Source: Candidatus Norongarragalina meridionalis (GTDB taxonomy: Archaea > Micrarchaeota > Micrarchaeia > Norongarragalinales > Norongarragalinaceae). Taken from it: a stretch of DNA of 64,000 nucleotides. This document shows positions 46,530 through 56,574 of this stretch, piece by piece. Position 1 is the first letter of the stretch. Every line of letters begins with the position of its first letter. The position numbers were made by a program, and so were the translations under genes. The stretch lies in contig CABMDO010000009.1 in assembly GCA_902384935.1 (NCBI GenBank), forward strand, positions 1 through 64,000, written 5' to 3'. The notes under the pieces were generated by a model. The model was given only the letters and a program-made list of their open reading frames with translations. It searched no databases and had not been told where the DNA came from.

Positions 46530-47045
46530 ATGACTCAGATGAAAAAGCCCCCGCGCCCGTTCATCAAGGGAATGCTCGAGCTTATCACGCTCGTCGAGCT
46601 GAAGCGCTCCCCGCATTCGGGCAAGGATTTGGCGGGGGACTTCGTATTCCTGACGAACGGAAAGTGGCGCGTCAGCCCCGGAACGCTTTATCCCGCGCTG
46701 CGCGCCATGGAATCAAAGGGATACATCCGCCCCGCGCTTTCGAAGGGAATAAAAGGACGCAGGGAAATCATTTACGAAATCACGCCCGCCGGACTGAAGC
46801 GCCTCGAAAAGGAAAGGGCGGAAGTCCTCGGGCACATGCGCAACATGCTGCGCATGATGGCGCCGCTGATGCTCAGGCTAATGCACGAGTTCAGCGACGA
46901 GGAGATAAGGGACATCATGAAGGACCTCGAAGAGCTCGACAGCCTTCAGGAGGCGATTTTCAGGATGCCTCCCGAGAGGCGCAGGAAAGTCGTGCGCGGC
47001 ATCGCCAAGGCTGCGGGAATCATAGGGAAGGGCGTATTGCGTTGA
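46530..47045 (+). CDS. PadR-family transcriptional regulator
   Basis: LVELKRSPHSGKDLA…SPGTLYPALRAMESKGYIRP…RREIIYEITPAGLKRLEKER. Confidence 0.88.
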   Translation: MTQMKKPPRPFIKGMLELITLVELKRSPHSGKDLAGDFVFLTNGKWRVSPGTLYPALRAMESKGYIRPALSKGIKGRREIIYEITPAGLKRLEKERAEVLGHMRNMLRMMAPLMLRLMHEFSDEEIRDIMKDLEELDSLQEAIFRMPPERRRKVVRGIAKAAGIIGKGVLR

Positions 47046-47722
47046 AATCCATCATAGAACTCAAAGACGTGAAGAAAACCTACAAGATGGGGCTCACCGA
47101 GGTGAACGCGCTGCGCGGCGTGACTATGCACGTGCGCGAGGGCGAGTTCCTCGCCATCACGGGGCCCTCGGGCAGCGGAAAGAGCACGCTCATGCACATG
47201 GTGGGATGCCTCGACATACCCACGTCGGGAACCATACTTCTCGACGGGCAGGACATTTCGAAGTTGCACGAGAGCGATTTGGCGCAGATACGCGGCAAGA
47301 AAATAGGGTTCGTGTTCCAGTCGTTCAATCTGATAACGTCGCTCACCGCCTCGGAAAACGTGGAGCTTCCGCTCATGTTCCAGGGCGTGTCGGAGAACGA
47401 AAGGCACAAGCGTTCGAAGGCCATACTCGAAAAGGTGGGGCTCACCGAGCGCGCGAGCCACCGTCCGATGCAATTGAGCGGAGGCGAACAGCAGCGCGTC
47501 GCAATAGCGCGCGCGCTCGTAGGCGAACCGAACGTGCTGCTCGCGGACGAACCCACGGGTAATCTGGATTCGAAAAGGGGCGCGGAAATCCTGGACATGA
47601 TGAACGCGCTGAACAAGGACGAGGGCGTAACAGTGGTCATGGTAACGCACGACCCCGTTCTCGCCAAGAAGGCGAAGCGGATAGTGCGAATAAAGGACGG
47701 AATGGTTGAAAAGGAGGAATGA
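47042..47722 (+). CDS. ABC transporter ATP-binding protein (MacB/LolD type)
   Basis: [57 protein letters not shown] start. Confidence 0.95.
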   Translation: MKSIIELKDVKKTYKMGLTEVNALRGVTMHVREGEFLAITGPSGSGKSTLMHMVGCLDIPTSGTILLDGQDISKLHESDLAQIRGKKIGFVFQSFNLITSLTASENVELPLMFQGVSENERHKRSKAILEKVGLTERASHRPMQLSGGEQQRVAIARALVGEPNVLLADEPTGNLDSKRGAEILDMMNALNKDEGVTVVMVTHDPVLAKKAKRIVRIKDGMVEKEE

Positions 47723-48942
47723 TGTCGATGAAAAAAGTGATTTTGGCAATGCTGTTTTTGATGCCGTTCGCCTTCGCGGCGACGATGACGGTTCTGAGCG
47801 GGCAGCTTGAGCTCGCGTCGCTCAGGTATTCCCCGCAGCCCGCCGAACCCGGAAAGTACGTCGACTTCTGGCTCGGCGTAAGCACGAAGGCGCGCGACAC
47901 CCTGACGGACGTCGAATGCGCGGTTGTTCCGGATTACCCGTTCAGCATAGATGCGACGGAAAGCGCGAACAAAACCATAGGCGACATGCCGCCCTATTCC
48001 AGCGCGGTGCTGCAGTTCAAGCTCCGCGTTGACGCGAACGCGGTGAAGGGCGACAACAGGCTGACTCTAAAGTGCCGCACCGGCGGTTACGATTGGGGCG
48101 CCGCTAACACGACGATATACGTGCAGCCGCAGGACGCGGTGCTCACCATCGGCAAGGTGGAAGCCAATCCGCCCGAAGTGGAACCGGGCGGAATGACGCG
48201 GGTCACCATAACGATGAAGAACGACGCGCAGACGTCGCTCAAGGACATAGCGCTGAAACTCGACCTTTCATCCGTCACGACGCCGATTGCGCCCATTGGC
48301 AGCGGCACCGAGAGGCGCATCGGCGGGCTTGTGCCCGGCGAGTCCCAGTCGGTGTACTTCGAAGTGATGGCTTACGCGAGCGCCCAGCCGCAGGTATACA
48401 AGATACCGCTCGACCTCGCGTACGCCGACGAACTCGGCAAGACGTATGAAAAGACGGAATACGTCGGAATCGTGATAAGCGCGACGCCGAGGATGGACGT
48501 CATACTCGAGGACACGAAAATCATACGCCCCGACACCGGCGGAACCGTCTCGCTCAGCGTGGTGAACATCGGCAAATCCGACGTGAAGTTCCTCACCGCG
48601 AAGCTTCTCCCGTCGAACGCATATTCCCTGCTTTCGCCCAACGAGGTATACGTCGGCGCGATAAGCAGCGACGACTCGAGCAGCATCGAGTACAAAATAT
48701 TCGTCGCCAAGGACGCGCCCCACACCATAGACCTGCCCGTGCAGCTCACGTACACCGACGCCAGCAACCGCCAGCACACCGAAACGAAGAGCGCGACGAT
48801 GCGCGTGTACACCGAGGAAGAGATAACCAACATGGACCTGGAGCAGAAGGCGGGCATGAACATCATCGTCGTCGGCATAGGCGTCGCCGTGCTGCTCTAC
48901 ATCGGATACTACCTCTACAAGAGGTTCGTGAAGAAGAAGTAG
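47719..48942 (+). CDS. Extracellular NEW3/CARDB-like (COG1361-type) protein with C-terminal TM
   Basis: Signal peptide, Ig-like repeats ([24 protein letters not shown]…), [24 protein letters not shown]. Confidence 0.8.
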   Translation: MMSMKKVILAMLFLMPFAFAATMTVLSGQLELASLRYSPQPAEPGKYVDFWLGVSTKARDTLTDVECAVVPDYPFSIDATESANKTIGDMPPYSSAVLQFKLRVDANAVKGDNRLTLKCRTGGYDWGAANTTIYVQPQDAVLTIGKVEANPPEVEPGGMTRVTITMKNDAQTSLKDIALKLDLSSVTTPIAPIGSGTERRIGGLVPGESQSVYFEVMAYASAQPQVYKIPLDLAYADELGKTYEKTEYVGIVISATPRMDVILEDTKIIRPDTGGTVSLSVVNIGKSDVKFLTAKLLPSNAYSLLSPNEVYVGAISSDDSSSIEYKIFVAKDAPHTIDLPVQLTYTDASNRQHTETKSATMRVYTEEEITNMDLEQKAGMNIIVVGIGVAVLLYIGYYLYKRFVKKK

Positions 48943-48943
48943 A

Positions 48944-50167
48944 ATGTGGGATTTCCTCGCGCTCGGACTGCGCAACATATCGCATAGGAGGACCCGAAGC
49001 ATCCTCACCGTCATCGGGATATTCATAGGCATAGCCGCCGTGGTGTCCCTGATTTCGCTGGGCGACGGGTTGCAGCAAGTCGTAGCGGGGGAGTTCCAGA
49101 AGCTCGGCACCGACAAAATCACCATCATGGCTACTGCCGGGGGGATGATGTCGTCGCCGATGGCGAGCGAGATTTCCGCGAATCCGCTCACCGACGAGGA
49201 CGTCTCGCTGATAAAGCGCGTGCGGGGCGTGAAAGCGGTTGCGGGCATGCTCATGAAGAGCGCCACGCTGGATTTCAAGAGCGTGAAGAAATCGGGCTTC
49301 ATCTACGGCATACCCACGGACGAGAACATGAAGATGTTCGAGGACATGAACAGCATCGAAATCGTCCAGGGCAGGAAATTCACGCGAACTGACAGGAACG
49401 TCATCATAGTCGGAAGCTACTTCGCGACCGACATGTTCGACAAGAAGAAGGTGAAGATAGGCGACGTCATCACGGTGAACAACAGGGACATGCGCGTGAT
49501 AGGAATCATGAAAAGCGTGGGCAACCGCATGGACGACTCGTCCGTATACGCGCCCATGGAAACCGTGCGCGACGTTTTCAGCGAACCCAAGCTCCTGTCG
49601 ATGATAATGGTGCAGACGTCGCCCGGCGCCGAACCCGCGGAAGTGGCGAGCGCCATAGAAAAGAAGATGCGCGACAGGCGGCACGAAAAGGAAGGGGAAG
49701 AGGACTTCTCCGTTTCCACGTCGGAGCAGCTGATGGCGACGTTCAGCCTGGTTTTCGGCGCGGTGCAGGCGGTTGTAATCGGAATCGCCGCAATATCGCT
49801 GATAGTCGGCGGAATCGGAATCATGAACACCATGTACACGTCGGTGATGGAACGCACGCGCGAAATCGGAATCATGAAAGCCATAGGCGCGCGCAACAGC
49901 GACATCCTGCAGATATTCCTCATAGAATCGGGCATTCTCGGGCTCATCGGCGGGCTCGTCGGAATCACGATAGGCGCGGGCATAGCGAAGGTGGCGGAGA
50001 TTGCAGCAGCCCAGGCGCTGGGCTCGAACATACTGAAGACGTCCTTCACGCCCGAGCTTATAATCGGCGCGCTGACGTTCTCGTTCCTCATCGGCGCGCT
50101 TTCCGGAATAATGCCCGCGAGAACTGCGTCGCTCATGAAGCCCGTCGATGCGCTGAGATACGAGTAG
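48944..50167 (+). CDS. MacB/FtsX-type ABC transporter permease
   Basis: LGLRNISHRRTRSILTVIGIFIGIAAVVSLISLGDGL…VGGIGIMNTMYTSVMERTREIGIMKAIGA. Confidence 0.93.
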   Translation: MWDFLALGLRNISHRRTRSILTVIGIFIGIAAVVSLISLGDGLQQVVAGEFQKLGTDKITIMATAGGMMSSPMASEISANPLTDEDVSLIKRVRGVKAVAGMLMKSATLDFKSVKKSGFIYGIPTDENMKMFEDMNSIEIVQGRKFTRTDRNVIIVGSYFATDMFDKKKVKIGDVITVNNRDMRVIGIMKSVGNRMDDSSVYAPMETVRDVFSEPKLLSMIMVQTSPGAEPAEVASAIEKKMRDRRHEKEGEEDFSVSTSEQLMATFSLVFGAVQAVVIGIAAISLIVGGIGIMNTMYTSVMERTREIGIMKAIGARNSDILQIFLIESGILGLIGGLVGITIGAGIAKVAEIAAAQALGSNILKTSFTPELIIGALTFSFLIGALSGIMPARTASLMKPVDALRYE

Positions 50168-50173
50168 ATTCGC

Positions 50174-50959
50174 ATGGAATACGCTATTGAAACCGAAAAA
50201 CTCACGAAGAAATACGGGGAACTCACGGCGGTAGACGGCCTGGACCTGCGCATAAAGCGCGGCGAAATCTTCGGCTTGCTGGGGCCGAACGGAGCGGGCA
50301 AGACGACGCTCATCTCCATGCTCTGCACGATGCTTGAGCCCACGTCCGGGAAGGCGCGGGTGAACGGATTCGACGTTGAAACGCAGGCGAGCGAAGTGCG
50401 CAAGAGCATCGGCATAGTTTTCCAGGACCCCAGCCTCGACGACGAGCTGACGGCGTGGGAAAACCTCGACATACACGGCGAACTCTACGGAATGCGCGGC
50501 GGCGCGAAGCAGAAGGCGATAGAGAACGCGCTTCAAATCGTGGAGCTTTACGACAAGAAGGACGAGCTCGTCAAGCACTATTCCGGCGGCATGAAACGGC
50601 GCCTCGAAATCGCGCGCGGCCTGATGCACGCGCCCGCGGTGCTGTTCCTCGACGAGCCCACGATAGGATTGGACCCGCAGACGCGACGCCACATATGGGA
50701 TTCCGTCAGGAAGATGAACCGCGAGAAGGGGGTCACCGTGATACTTACCACGCATTACATAGACGAGGCGGACGTGCTTTGCGGCCGCGTCGGCATAGTG
50801 GACCACGGAAAAATCGTGGCATGCGACGCACCTTCGAAGCTCAAAACGAAGGGCGAGTCGCTCGAGGATGTTTTTCTCAGGCTAACCGGCAGCGATATCC
50901 GCGAGGAGAAGGCGTCGAACCAGACGATGCGCCTGCGGATGAGGGCGTGGAACAGATGA
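50174..50959 (+). CDS. ABC-2 type transporter ATP-binding protein
   Basis: GLLGPNGAGKTTLISML; YSGGMKRRLEIARGLMHAPAVLFLDEPTIGLDPQTR; TTHYIDEAD. Confidence 0.95.
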   Translation: MEYAIETEKLTKKYGELTAVDGLDLRIKRGEIFGLLGPNGAGKTTLISMLCTMLEPTSGKARVNGFDVETQASEVRKSIGIVFQDPSLDDELTAWENLDIHGELYGMRGGAKQKAIENALQIVELYDKKDELVKHYSGGMKRRLEIARGLMHAPAVLFLDEPTIGLDPQTRRHIWDSVRKMNREKGVTVILTTHYIDEADVLCGRVGIVDHGKIVACDAPSKLKTKGESLEDVFLRLTGSDIREEKASNQTMRLRMRAWNR

Positions 50960-51711
50960 GCGAATACACCGCCATCAAGGTGCTCTGGAAGCGCGAGCTG
51001 CTGCGGTTCGTGCGCGCCAAAAGCCGCATAGCGGGCAGCCTCGGCATGCCCCTCTTCTTTCTCCTGTTCCTTGGCACGGGGTTGAATTCCGCCATCTCGG
51101 GTACGGGCGGAAACTACATGGAATTCATCGCGCCCGGCATAATCGGCATGGTGCTGATGTTCTCGTCCGTGGCGAACGGGTTGATTGTCATAATGGACAG
51201 GCAGTTCGGGTTCCTCAAGGAGGTGCTCGTCGCGCCCGTAAGCAGATTGAGCATAGTCGCGGGCAAGATATTCGGAGGCGCGACGACGTCCATCGCCCAA
51301 GCAGCGATAATCATGCTGATCATGCCGTTCCTGGGCGTTTCCTTCGCGCTTTCGGGCATGATTACCGCGTTCGCGTTCATGGTGCTGATTTCGATCGCGT
51401 TCGTAGGCTTGGGAATCGCCATAGCGTCCAAGATGGAGGACATGCACGGGTTCCAGCTGGTAATGAATTTCCTCGTGATGCCCCTTTTCTTCCTGTCCGG
51501 CGCGCTCTTCCCGCTCACCAACCTTCCGTCGTGGCTGAAGGTGCTGACTATGATAGACCCGCTCACCTACGGAATAGACGGGATGCGCGGCGCGCTTACG
51601 GGAAGCAGCGCGATGCCGCTATGGATGGACTTCGGGATTCTCGCGCTTTTCTGCGCCGCGATGATAGCGCTGGGCGCGTGGCTGTTCACGAAGAAAAGCA
51701 CGGGCAACTAA
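50956..51711 (+). CDS. ABC-2 type transporter permease
   Basis: ELLRFVRAKSRIAGSLGMPLFFLLFLGTGL…FLKEVLVAPVSRLSIVAGKIFGG…PLFFLSGALFPL. Confidence 0.93.
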   Translation: MSEYTAIKVLWKRELLRFVRAKSRIAGSLGMPLFFLLFLGTGLNSAISGTGGNYMEFIAPGIIGMVLMFSSVANGLIVIMDRQFGFLKEVLVAPVSRLSIVAGKIFGGATTSIAQAAIIMLIMPFLGVSFALSGMITAFAFMVLISIAFVGLGIAIASKMEDMHGFQLVMNFLVMPLFFLSGALFPLTNLPSWLKVLTMIDPLTYGIDGMRGALTGSSAMPLWMDFGILALFCAAMIALGAWLFTKKSTGN

Positions 51712-51720
51712 AGCGCCGTA

Positions 51721-51786
51721 AAGCAATGCCGCGAAGAAATAATGCCCGGCTGCAACACTGCAGCATAACCGCAGCGTGCATTGCTT
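51721..51786. other. Nested inverted repeats between convergent genes
   Basis: AAGCAATGC…GCATTGCTT (9 bp) enclosing GCTGCA-acac-TGCAGC. Confidence 0.6.
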
Positions 51787-51793
51787 CCGAAAA

Positions 51794-51988
51794 TTAAGCT
51801 GCGCGGATAACCTGCAGCGGAATGGCCTTTTTCTCGAACTCTACTTTCGCGAGCAGCACCGCGTTTATCGAGCCTTCCGGCACTTCGATAAGCGGCGGGG
51901 CGCCCATGGCGAGCTGCAAAGCGCGCGCTCCCACGAGGCGGGCGCGCTCGTACTTCGTCAGGTCGTCGTATTTTACCTTGTGAGTCAT
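51794..51988 (-). CDS. rpoK: RNA polymerase subunit K (RpoK/Rpb6)
   Basis: KYDDLTKYERARLVGARALQLAMGAPPLIEVPEGSINAVLLAKVEFEKKAIPLQVIR. Confidence 0.93.
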   Translation of the reverse strand: MTHKVKYDDLTKYERARLVGARALQLAMGAPPLIEVPEGSINAVLLAKVEFEKKAIPLQVIRAA

Positions 51989-52040
51989 AAGAATAACACC
52001 TTCGGACAATTAGTTTGCCCGACCTTTCTTTTAAACGTTC

Positions 52041-53213
52041 CTACATCAGCGACTTTACGACCTTCAGCAGCGACGGCCGCTTTATCAGAAGCCTCGCCAC
52101 AATGGGCTTGAAATCGCCGTCCATGAGCTTGCCCGCGTCTTTTCCGTCGACGTTCTCGAATATGAAGTTCAGGTCGTCGTCCGAAAGCCCTTCCATGGTC
52201 TTGCGCAGCTTCAGGCGCTTCAGCATCGTCGCCCCTTCGCCCGCGTGCCACTCCTTTTCGTAACGGACGAGCGCGTCGCGCGAGTAATCCTTGCGTTCGT
52301 GAGCCTCGGCGGCAACCTCCGCCGCGATTTTGCCCGCGGTGATCGCCAACCCCATGCCTCCGCCGTGAATCGGATCCACCATGTGCGCCGCGGTGCCTAT
52401 AACCATGAAATTGTCCTGAACCAGCTGCTCCGAGGATGCGCCGACGCTGATGTCGCCGCCCTTAACTTCGATTATCTCGGCGTGCTTGAAGCGTTCGGGG
52501 CGTTCGCGGATGAACGCGTCGAGCAGCGCCTTCGGGTCCGCGCCCGTTTCGCCGCCTACGCCGATGCCCACGTTCGCGACATCCTTGGCTTTCGGGAAAA
52601 TCCAGACGTATCCGCGCGGGGATATCCTGTTCCCGAAGAAAAGCTCGATTATCGGTTCGCACGGCACGTTCGCCATCTCGTACTCGTAGCATACGTCGGT
52701 ATCGTAAAGCGTGTGCTGCACCTTCATGCCCGCCTTGCGCGCGATGGTGTTCTCCATTCCTTCGGCGGATACAACGAGGGGAGCGCGGAATTCGATTTCT
52801 TCTCCGAAGCGCTTCGCCTTGACGCCCACGATTTTCCCGTTCTCGCGCACCAAATCCGTAACAAGGGTTTTCGGCAGGATGTGCGCGCCCGCTCTAGCCG
52901 CGTCTATCGCAAGGAACTTGTCGAATATCTTGCGCTCGACGACTGCACCCTCGCCACCCATCTTGAACGTCGTGCCGTTCGGAGCGATTGCCATCGCGGC
53001 GTCGATTTTCATCGCTATGCTTTTCTCGTTGAGCGGCAAACCGTAGGAAGCGTCCCACTGCGTCGCGATTCCCTCGCCGCAGCGCACGGGCGAACCCAGG
53101 TCCTTCTTCTTCTCGAGAACTACGACGTTCATGCCCTTCTTTGCGGCTGTTTTCGCGAAGAACGAGCCGCCGGGGCCGCAACCTATGACAATCGCATCGT
53201 AATGTTCAGCCAT
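52041..53213 (-). CDS. Digeranylgeranylglycerophospholipid reductase-like flavoprotein
   Basis: DAIVIGCGPGGSFFAKTAAKKG; CGEGI; PKAKDVANVGIGVGG; GTAAHMVDPIHGGGMGLAI. Confidence 0.93.
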   Translation of the reverse strand: MAEHYDAIVIGCGPGGSFFAKTAAKKGMNVVVLEKKKDLGSPVRCGEGIATQWDASYGLPLNEKSIAMKIDAAMAIAPNGTTFKMGGEGAVVERKIFDKFLAIDAARAGAHILPKTLVTDLVRENGKIVGVKAKRFGEEIEFRAPLVVSAEGMENTIARKAGMKVQHTLYDTDVCYEYEMANVPCEPIIELFFGNRISPRGYVWIFPKAKDVANVGIGVGGETGADPKALLDAFIRERPERFKHAEIIEVKGGDISVGASSEQLVQDNFMVIGTAAHMVDPIHGGGMGLAITAGKIAAEVAAEAHERKDYSRDALVRYEKEWHAGEGATMLKRLKLRKTMEGLSDDDLNFIFENVDGKDAGKLMDGDFKPIVARLLIKRPSLLKVVKSLM

Positions 53214-53214
53214 T

Positions 53215-53388
53215 TCATTCTACCCTTATGGCGCGCGCGGGGCATCCTTTCACGCAGATGCCGCATTTCGTGCACTTGGATTCGTCGCACACCACGTTAG
53301 TTTCAACGAGGGTCAGCGCCGTGAACGGGCACAACGACACGCATCCCCCGCAGTAAAAGCACTTCGATTTGTCAACCTTATGCGTCAT
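53215..53388 (-). CDS. 2x[4Fe-4S] ferredoxin, 57 aa
   Basis: MTHKVDKSKCFYCGGCVSLCPFTALTLVETNVVCDESKCTKCGICVKGCPARAIRVE*, directly upstream of the reductase. Confidence 0.9.
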   Translation of the reverse strand: MTHKVDKSKCFYCGGCVSLCPFTALTLVETNVVCDESKCTKCGICVKGCPARAIRVE

Positions 53389-53488
53389 CCCCCATCAACA
53401 CCTTTCTGGAATTATGGGCGTAACGCACAAAAACCTTTGCCTTGCCCCTGCGCGCGACTACGCTAAGGCGCCTATATATACTTGCGGG

Positions 53489-54094
53489 ATGGAAGTGTTT
53501 TTAGGTGATGATGTGCCGATTGGAGGCAGAGCGGGAAAACGCGATAATTTGAGGCTATGGGAACGCAGGTTCCCTAAAACGGCGTTCGAACACCATACCA
53601 AAATCATGAATGCGGAGCAGGAAATCGCAGAAGTGCTCCAGAGGGATGCGGTACGGGAAGCGATTTTGTCGAAGGAAAAAACACCGGAACAGATGAGACT
53701 CCTTGAAACCGCCAGTAAAGAAATAAAAATACTGGCAAAGAAGGCGAAGGAACCGACTACGCTCGCAATTTCGGCAAAAGTTGGCGGAGGGATGGTGCTG
53801 GGCGCACTGTTCGGAGCGTTGTTTCCAGACACCACGAGTCTTAGTCAACTAGGCCACATCGGCGTAAATACTGTGGGGGGCACTTCATTGGGCTTGGGCG
53901 CGCTGCTGCCGAATTACATACCCAAAAAGGATGAGAGGCGCATAAAAAAACTCATTAATAACAAAATATTGACGCCCAAACAGCGCGAAGAGGTCTACGA
54001 CTTCACAGTGAATAGACTGGTTCAGAGCGCAGACAAACGGAAGGAAACGCTGCGGCAACTGGGCGAATACCAAAAGCAACGCCTGATGAAGTAG
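53489..54094 (+). CDS. Hypothetical protein, 201 aa
   Basis: ATG 53489, TATA cctatatata upstream; Gly-rich hydrophobic segment. Confidence 0.6.
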   Translation: MEVFLGDDVPIGGRAGKRDNLRLWERRFPKTAFEHHTKIMNAEQEIAEVLQRDAVREAILSKEKTPEQMRLLETASKEIKILAKKAKEPTTLAISAKVGGGMVLGALFGALFPDTTSLSQLGHIGVNTVGGTSLGLGALLPNYIPKKDERRIKKLINNKILTPKQREEVYDFTVNRLVQSADKRKETLRQLGEYQKQRLMK

Positions 54095-54112
54095 AAGCGT
54101 TGCGCGCGGCGT

Positions 54113-54784
54113 TTATTCGAACGAATTGTATTCCGACGAGTTGAACTCGTACAGGCTCTTGGTGAAACGCCTTCCCTCGAAAGCCAGCGAAGAAAGCAAA
54201 TCCTCGAGCGAAGGGCCCGAAAGCATCGCCTCGTTCTCCGAAGACGCGTCCAGCACGTACCATACTCCCGCGTAGGAGAAGCATACAACCGGGTGCTTGA
54301 GCCCTCCTTCGAGTTCGACGACTCGCACAACCGCGTTCCCACCGCCGTACGCCAGCAGTGAGCAGAGAATAACCGCCCTGTCAAAGGAATCCGCCACGCC
54401 CAACTCGAAGACATCCTTTGCGGACAGCCAGAAAGAGATGTCCAAATCCGCGTGCATGGGGCGGAGCTTCCGCACGAGTTCAAGGCTGCTTTTCGCGAAC
54501 TCCAGGAACTTCGCCTCGAACGAATATCCGTCAATAGCAGCCGAGAGCCTTCCTCCCGCCTCCTTTATCGCCGCGTCTTCCGCGTTCACAAGCGCCTTGA
54601 GCTCGGGAATGGTTTTCTGCTCCCCGAGGTTTATCACCTCGGCGTAGCGCTCGATAATCTTGCGATAATAAGCCGCCCTAAGCCCCTCGTCCCCGTCGTG
54701 CGTTTCGTGCGCGTGCGTTTCCTTCGCGGGTTTCGCGCCCTCTTTTTTCGCCTTTATGAACGAAACGAGGTCGTCCAAAGCCAC
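54113..54784 (-). CDS. Transglutaminase-like fold protein with Ser in place of catalytic Cys (tentative)
   Basis: VADSFDRAVILCSLLAYGGGNAVVRVVELEGGLKHPVVCFSYAGVWYVLDAS. Confidence 0.6.
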   Translation of the reverse strand: MALDDLVSFIKAKKEGAKPAKETHAHETHDGDEGLRAAYYRKIIERYAEVINLGEQKTIPELKALVNAEDAAIKEAGGRLSAAIDGYSFEAKFLEFAKSSLELVRKLRPMHADLDISFWLSAKDVFELGVADSFDRAVILCSLLAYGGGNAVVRVVELEGGLKHPVVCFSYAGVWYVLDASSENEAMLSGPSLEDLLSSLAFEGRRFTKSLYEFNSSEYNSFE

Positions 54785-54871
54785 GCTTTATTAACGTCGG
54801 CGCGCCTAATAAGCTTATAGAAATGGGGAACGCGGGAAGGAAACTTCCCGCCTTCCGCCCTTTCGGAGTGA

Positions 54872-56182
54872 TTGGTTAGTTTGGAGATTAGTTTCTACGG
54901 CGGAGCTTCCGAGGTCGGACGCTCCTGCGTCGTCATCGACGACAAGCGCAAGCGCTACATGCTTGATTGCGGAGTCAAACTCGATTCCGAGGACGAACAT
55001 TACCCCGCCATCGAGGCGCGGGACATACGCCGCGTGAACCATGCGATTCTGTCGCACGCGCACCTGGACCATTCGGGGTACATGCCGGGGCTTTACGCGG
55101 AAGGATACCGCGGCGACGTGCTGCTTACCAAGCCGACGCGCGACTTGATACAGCTTCTTCTCGCGGACTACATACGCCTCAACAAGGGCGCGTCCGCATA
55201 CAAGGAGCCAGACGTCAAAAAAATGCTGGGCGCAACTAAGATGCTCGAGCTCGGCGCGAAGCACGGCGACGTTGTTTTCCACGAGGCGGGGCACATACTC
55301 GGCAGCGTGATGACGGAACTGAACCTTTCAAAGAAGGTTCTCTACACTGGCGACGTCAACGTCCGTCCGTCAAGGCTGCTCGACGGAGCCGCGCGGAACG
55401 TCGACGCCGAGGTGCTGATAATAGAGAGCACGTACGGCGCCAAGGAGGACGTGCACGTCCCGATAAAGGACGCGTCCAACACGCTCATAAAATCCATAAA
55501 CGCGACTTTCGCCAAAGGCGGCAAGGTGGTCATCCCGACGTTCGCCATCGGGCGCGGACAGGAAATACTGTTCACGCTGGAGAACTTCCTGCGTTCGGGC
55601 GCGCTGAAGAAGACGCCGATTTACCTGGACGGGATGATAACGAAGGCGCTTCGGATTTACCGCCACAACGCGATTTATTTAAAGAGAGAGGTGCAGCGCC
55701 GCATACTCACGAGCGACGACGACCCTTTCAAGAGCGAGTTCTATTTCACGCCCGAAACCAAGGACCGTTCCGACGTGATAGCGCAGGAGCGCGCCATCAT
55801 ACTCACGACGAGCGGAATGCTCAACGGCGGGCCCGTTCTCACGTACCTGAAGAAGATGGCCCCCGAGAAGAAGAACAAGGTGATACTCGTGGGTTTCCAG
55901 GCAAAGGGTACGCGGGGGCGCGAACTGCTCGAGGGAGCGGACGTGCTCACGATAGACGACGAGAAAATCCCGGTGAACATGGAAGTCGACCAGGCGCCGT
56001 TCAGCGGGCACAGCGACTGGCGCGAACTTCTCGAGCTCGTGCGCGGCATGAAGAAGCTCAAGAAAATATACGTGATGCACGGCGAGCAGGAAAAGGCGGC
56101 GGCGTTTGCGGAAACGCTCTCGCACGAGTTCAAGCGTGTTTCCGTGGATGTGCCGAAGCTCGGGGAAACTTTCAGGGTGTGA
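54872..56182 (+). CDS. Beta-CASP metallo-beta-lactamase ribonuclease (aCPSF2-like)
   Basis: SHAHLDHSGYMP; HEAGHILGSVM; YTGDVNVRPSRLLDGA; STYGAKED; TTSGMLNGGPV; PFSGHSDWREL. Confidence 0.9.
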   Translation: MVSLEISFYGGASEVGRSCVVIDDKRKRYMLDCGVKLDSEDEHYPAIEARDIRRVNHAILSHAHLDHSGYMPGLYAEGYRGDVLLTKPTRDLIQLLLADYIRLNKGASAYKEPDVKKMLGATKMLELGAKHGDVVFHEAGHILGSVMTELNLSKKVLYTGDVNVRPSRLLDGAARNVDAEVLIIESTYGAKEDVHVPIKDASNTLIKSINATFAKGGKVVIPTFAIGRGQEILFTLENFLRSGALKKTPIYLDGMITKALRIYRHNAIYLKREVQRRILTSDDDPFKSEFYFTPETKDRSDVIAQERAIILTTSGMLNGGPVLTYLKKMAPEKKNKVILVGFQAKGTRGRELLEGADVLTIDDEKIPVNMEVDQAPFSGHSDWRELLELVRGMKKLKKIYVMHGEQEKAAAFAETLSHEFKRVSVDVPKLGETFRV

Positions 56183-56574
56183 CGATGGAAATAAGGACGA
56201 AGAAGCGCATCGAATTCGCGGACATTACGGAAGAAGTGGAAAGAGCAGCCGCCAAAATCAAAAGCGGCGTCGCCTGCATAACCACGAAGCACACCACAAC
56301 TGGCATAAAAATCATGGAATCCGAGGCGGGATTGCTGCGCGACTACGAGCGGGCACTTGCGAATGTCCTGCCGAAGCCGCCCTACGAGCACGACCGCTCG
56401 CACTGCGGGGACGGGAACGCCGACGCGCACCTGAAGGCGCTCTTTCTTCCGTCGAGCGAGTGCGTCCCCGTTGAAAACTACAAACTCGTGCTGGGAACGT
56501 GGCAGCGCGTCTTTTTCGTGGAACTCGACGGGCCCAAGGAAAGAAGCGTGACAATAAAGGTGCTCGAAGGATGA
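56179..56574 (+). CDS. YjbQ/UPF0047 family protein
   Basis: CITTKHTTTGIKIMESEAGLLRDYE; LGTWQRVFFVELDGPKERSV. Confidence 0.9.
   Translation: MTMEIRTKKRIEFADITEEVERAAAKIKSGVACITTKHTTTGIKIMESEAGLLRDYERALANVLPKPPYEHDRSHCGDGNADAHLKALFLPSSECVPVENYKLVLGTWQRVFFVELDGPKERSVTIKVLEG

Noticed and set aside
45219-47045. 608-aa ORF reported as one protein
   Set aside because: Only the C-terminal 171 aa (from ATG 46530, PadR) is supported; the upstream part is antisense to NFACT and crosses the promoter palindrome
48863-50806. 647-aa minus-strand ORF opposite MacB-type permease and ABC ATPase
   Set aside because: Antisense mirror ORF (His/Arg/Tyr-rich nonsense composition) opposite well-recognised genes
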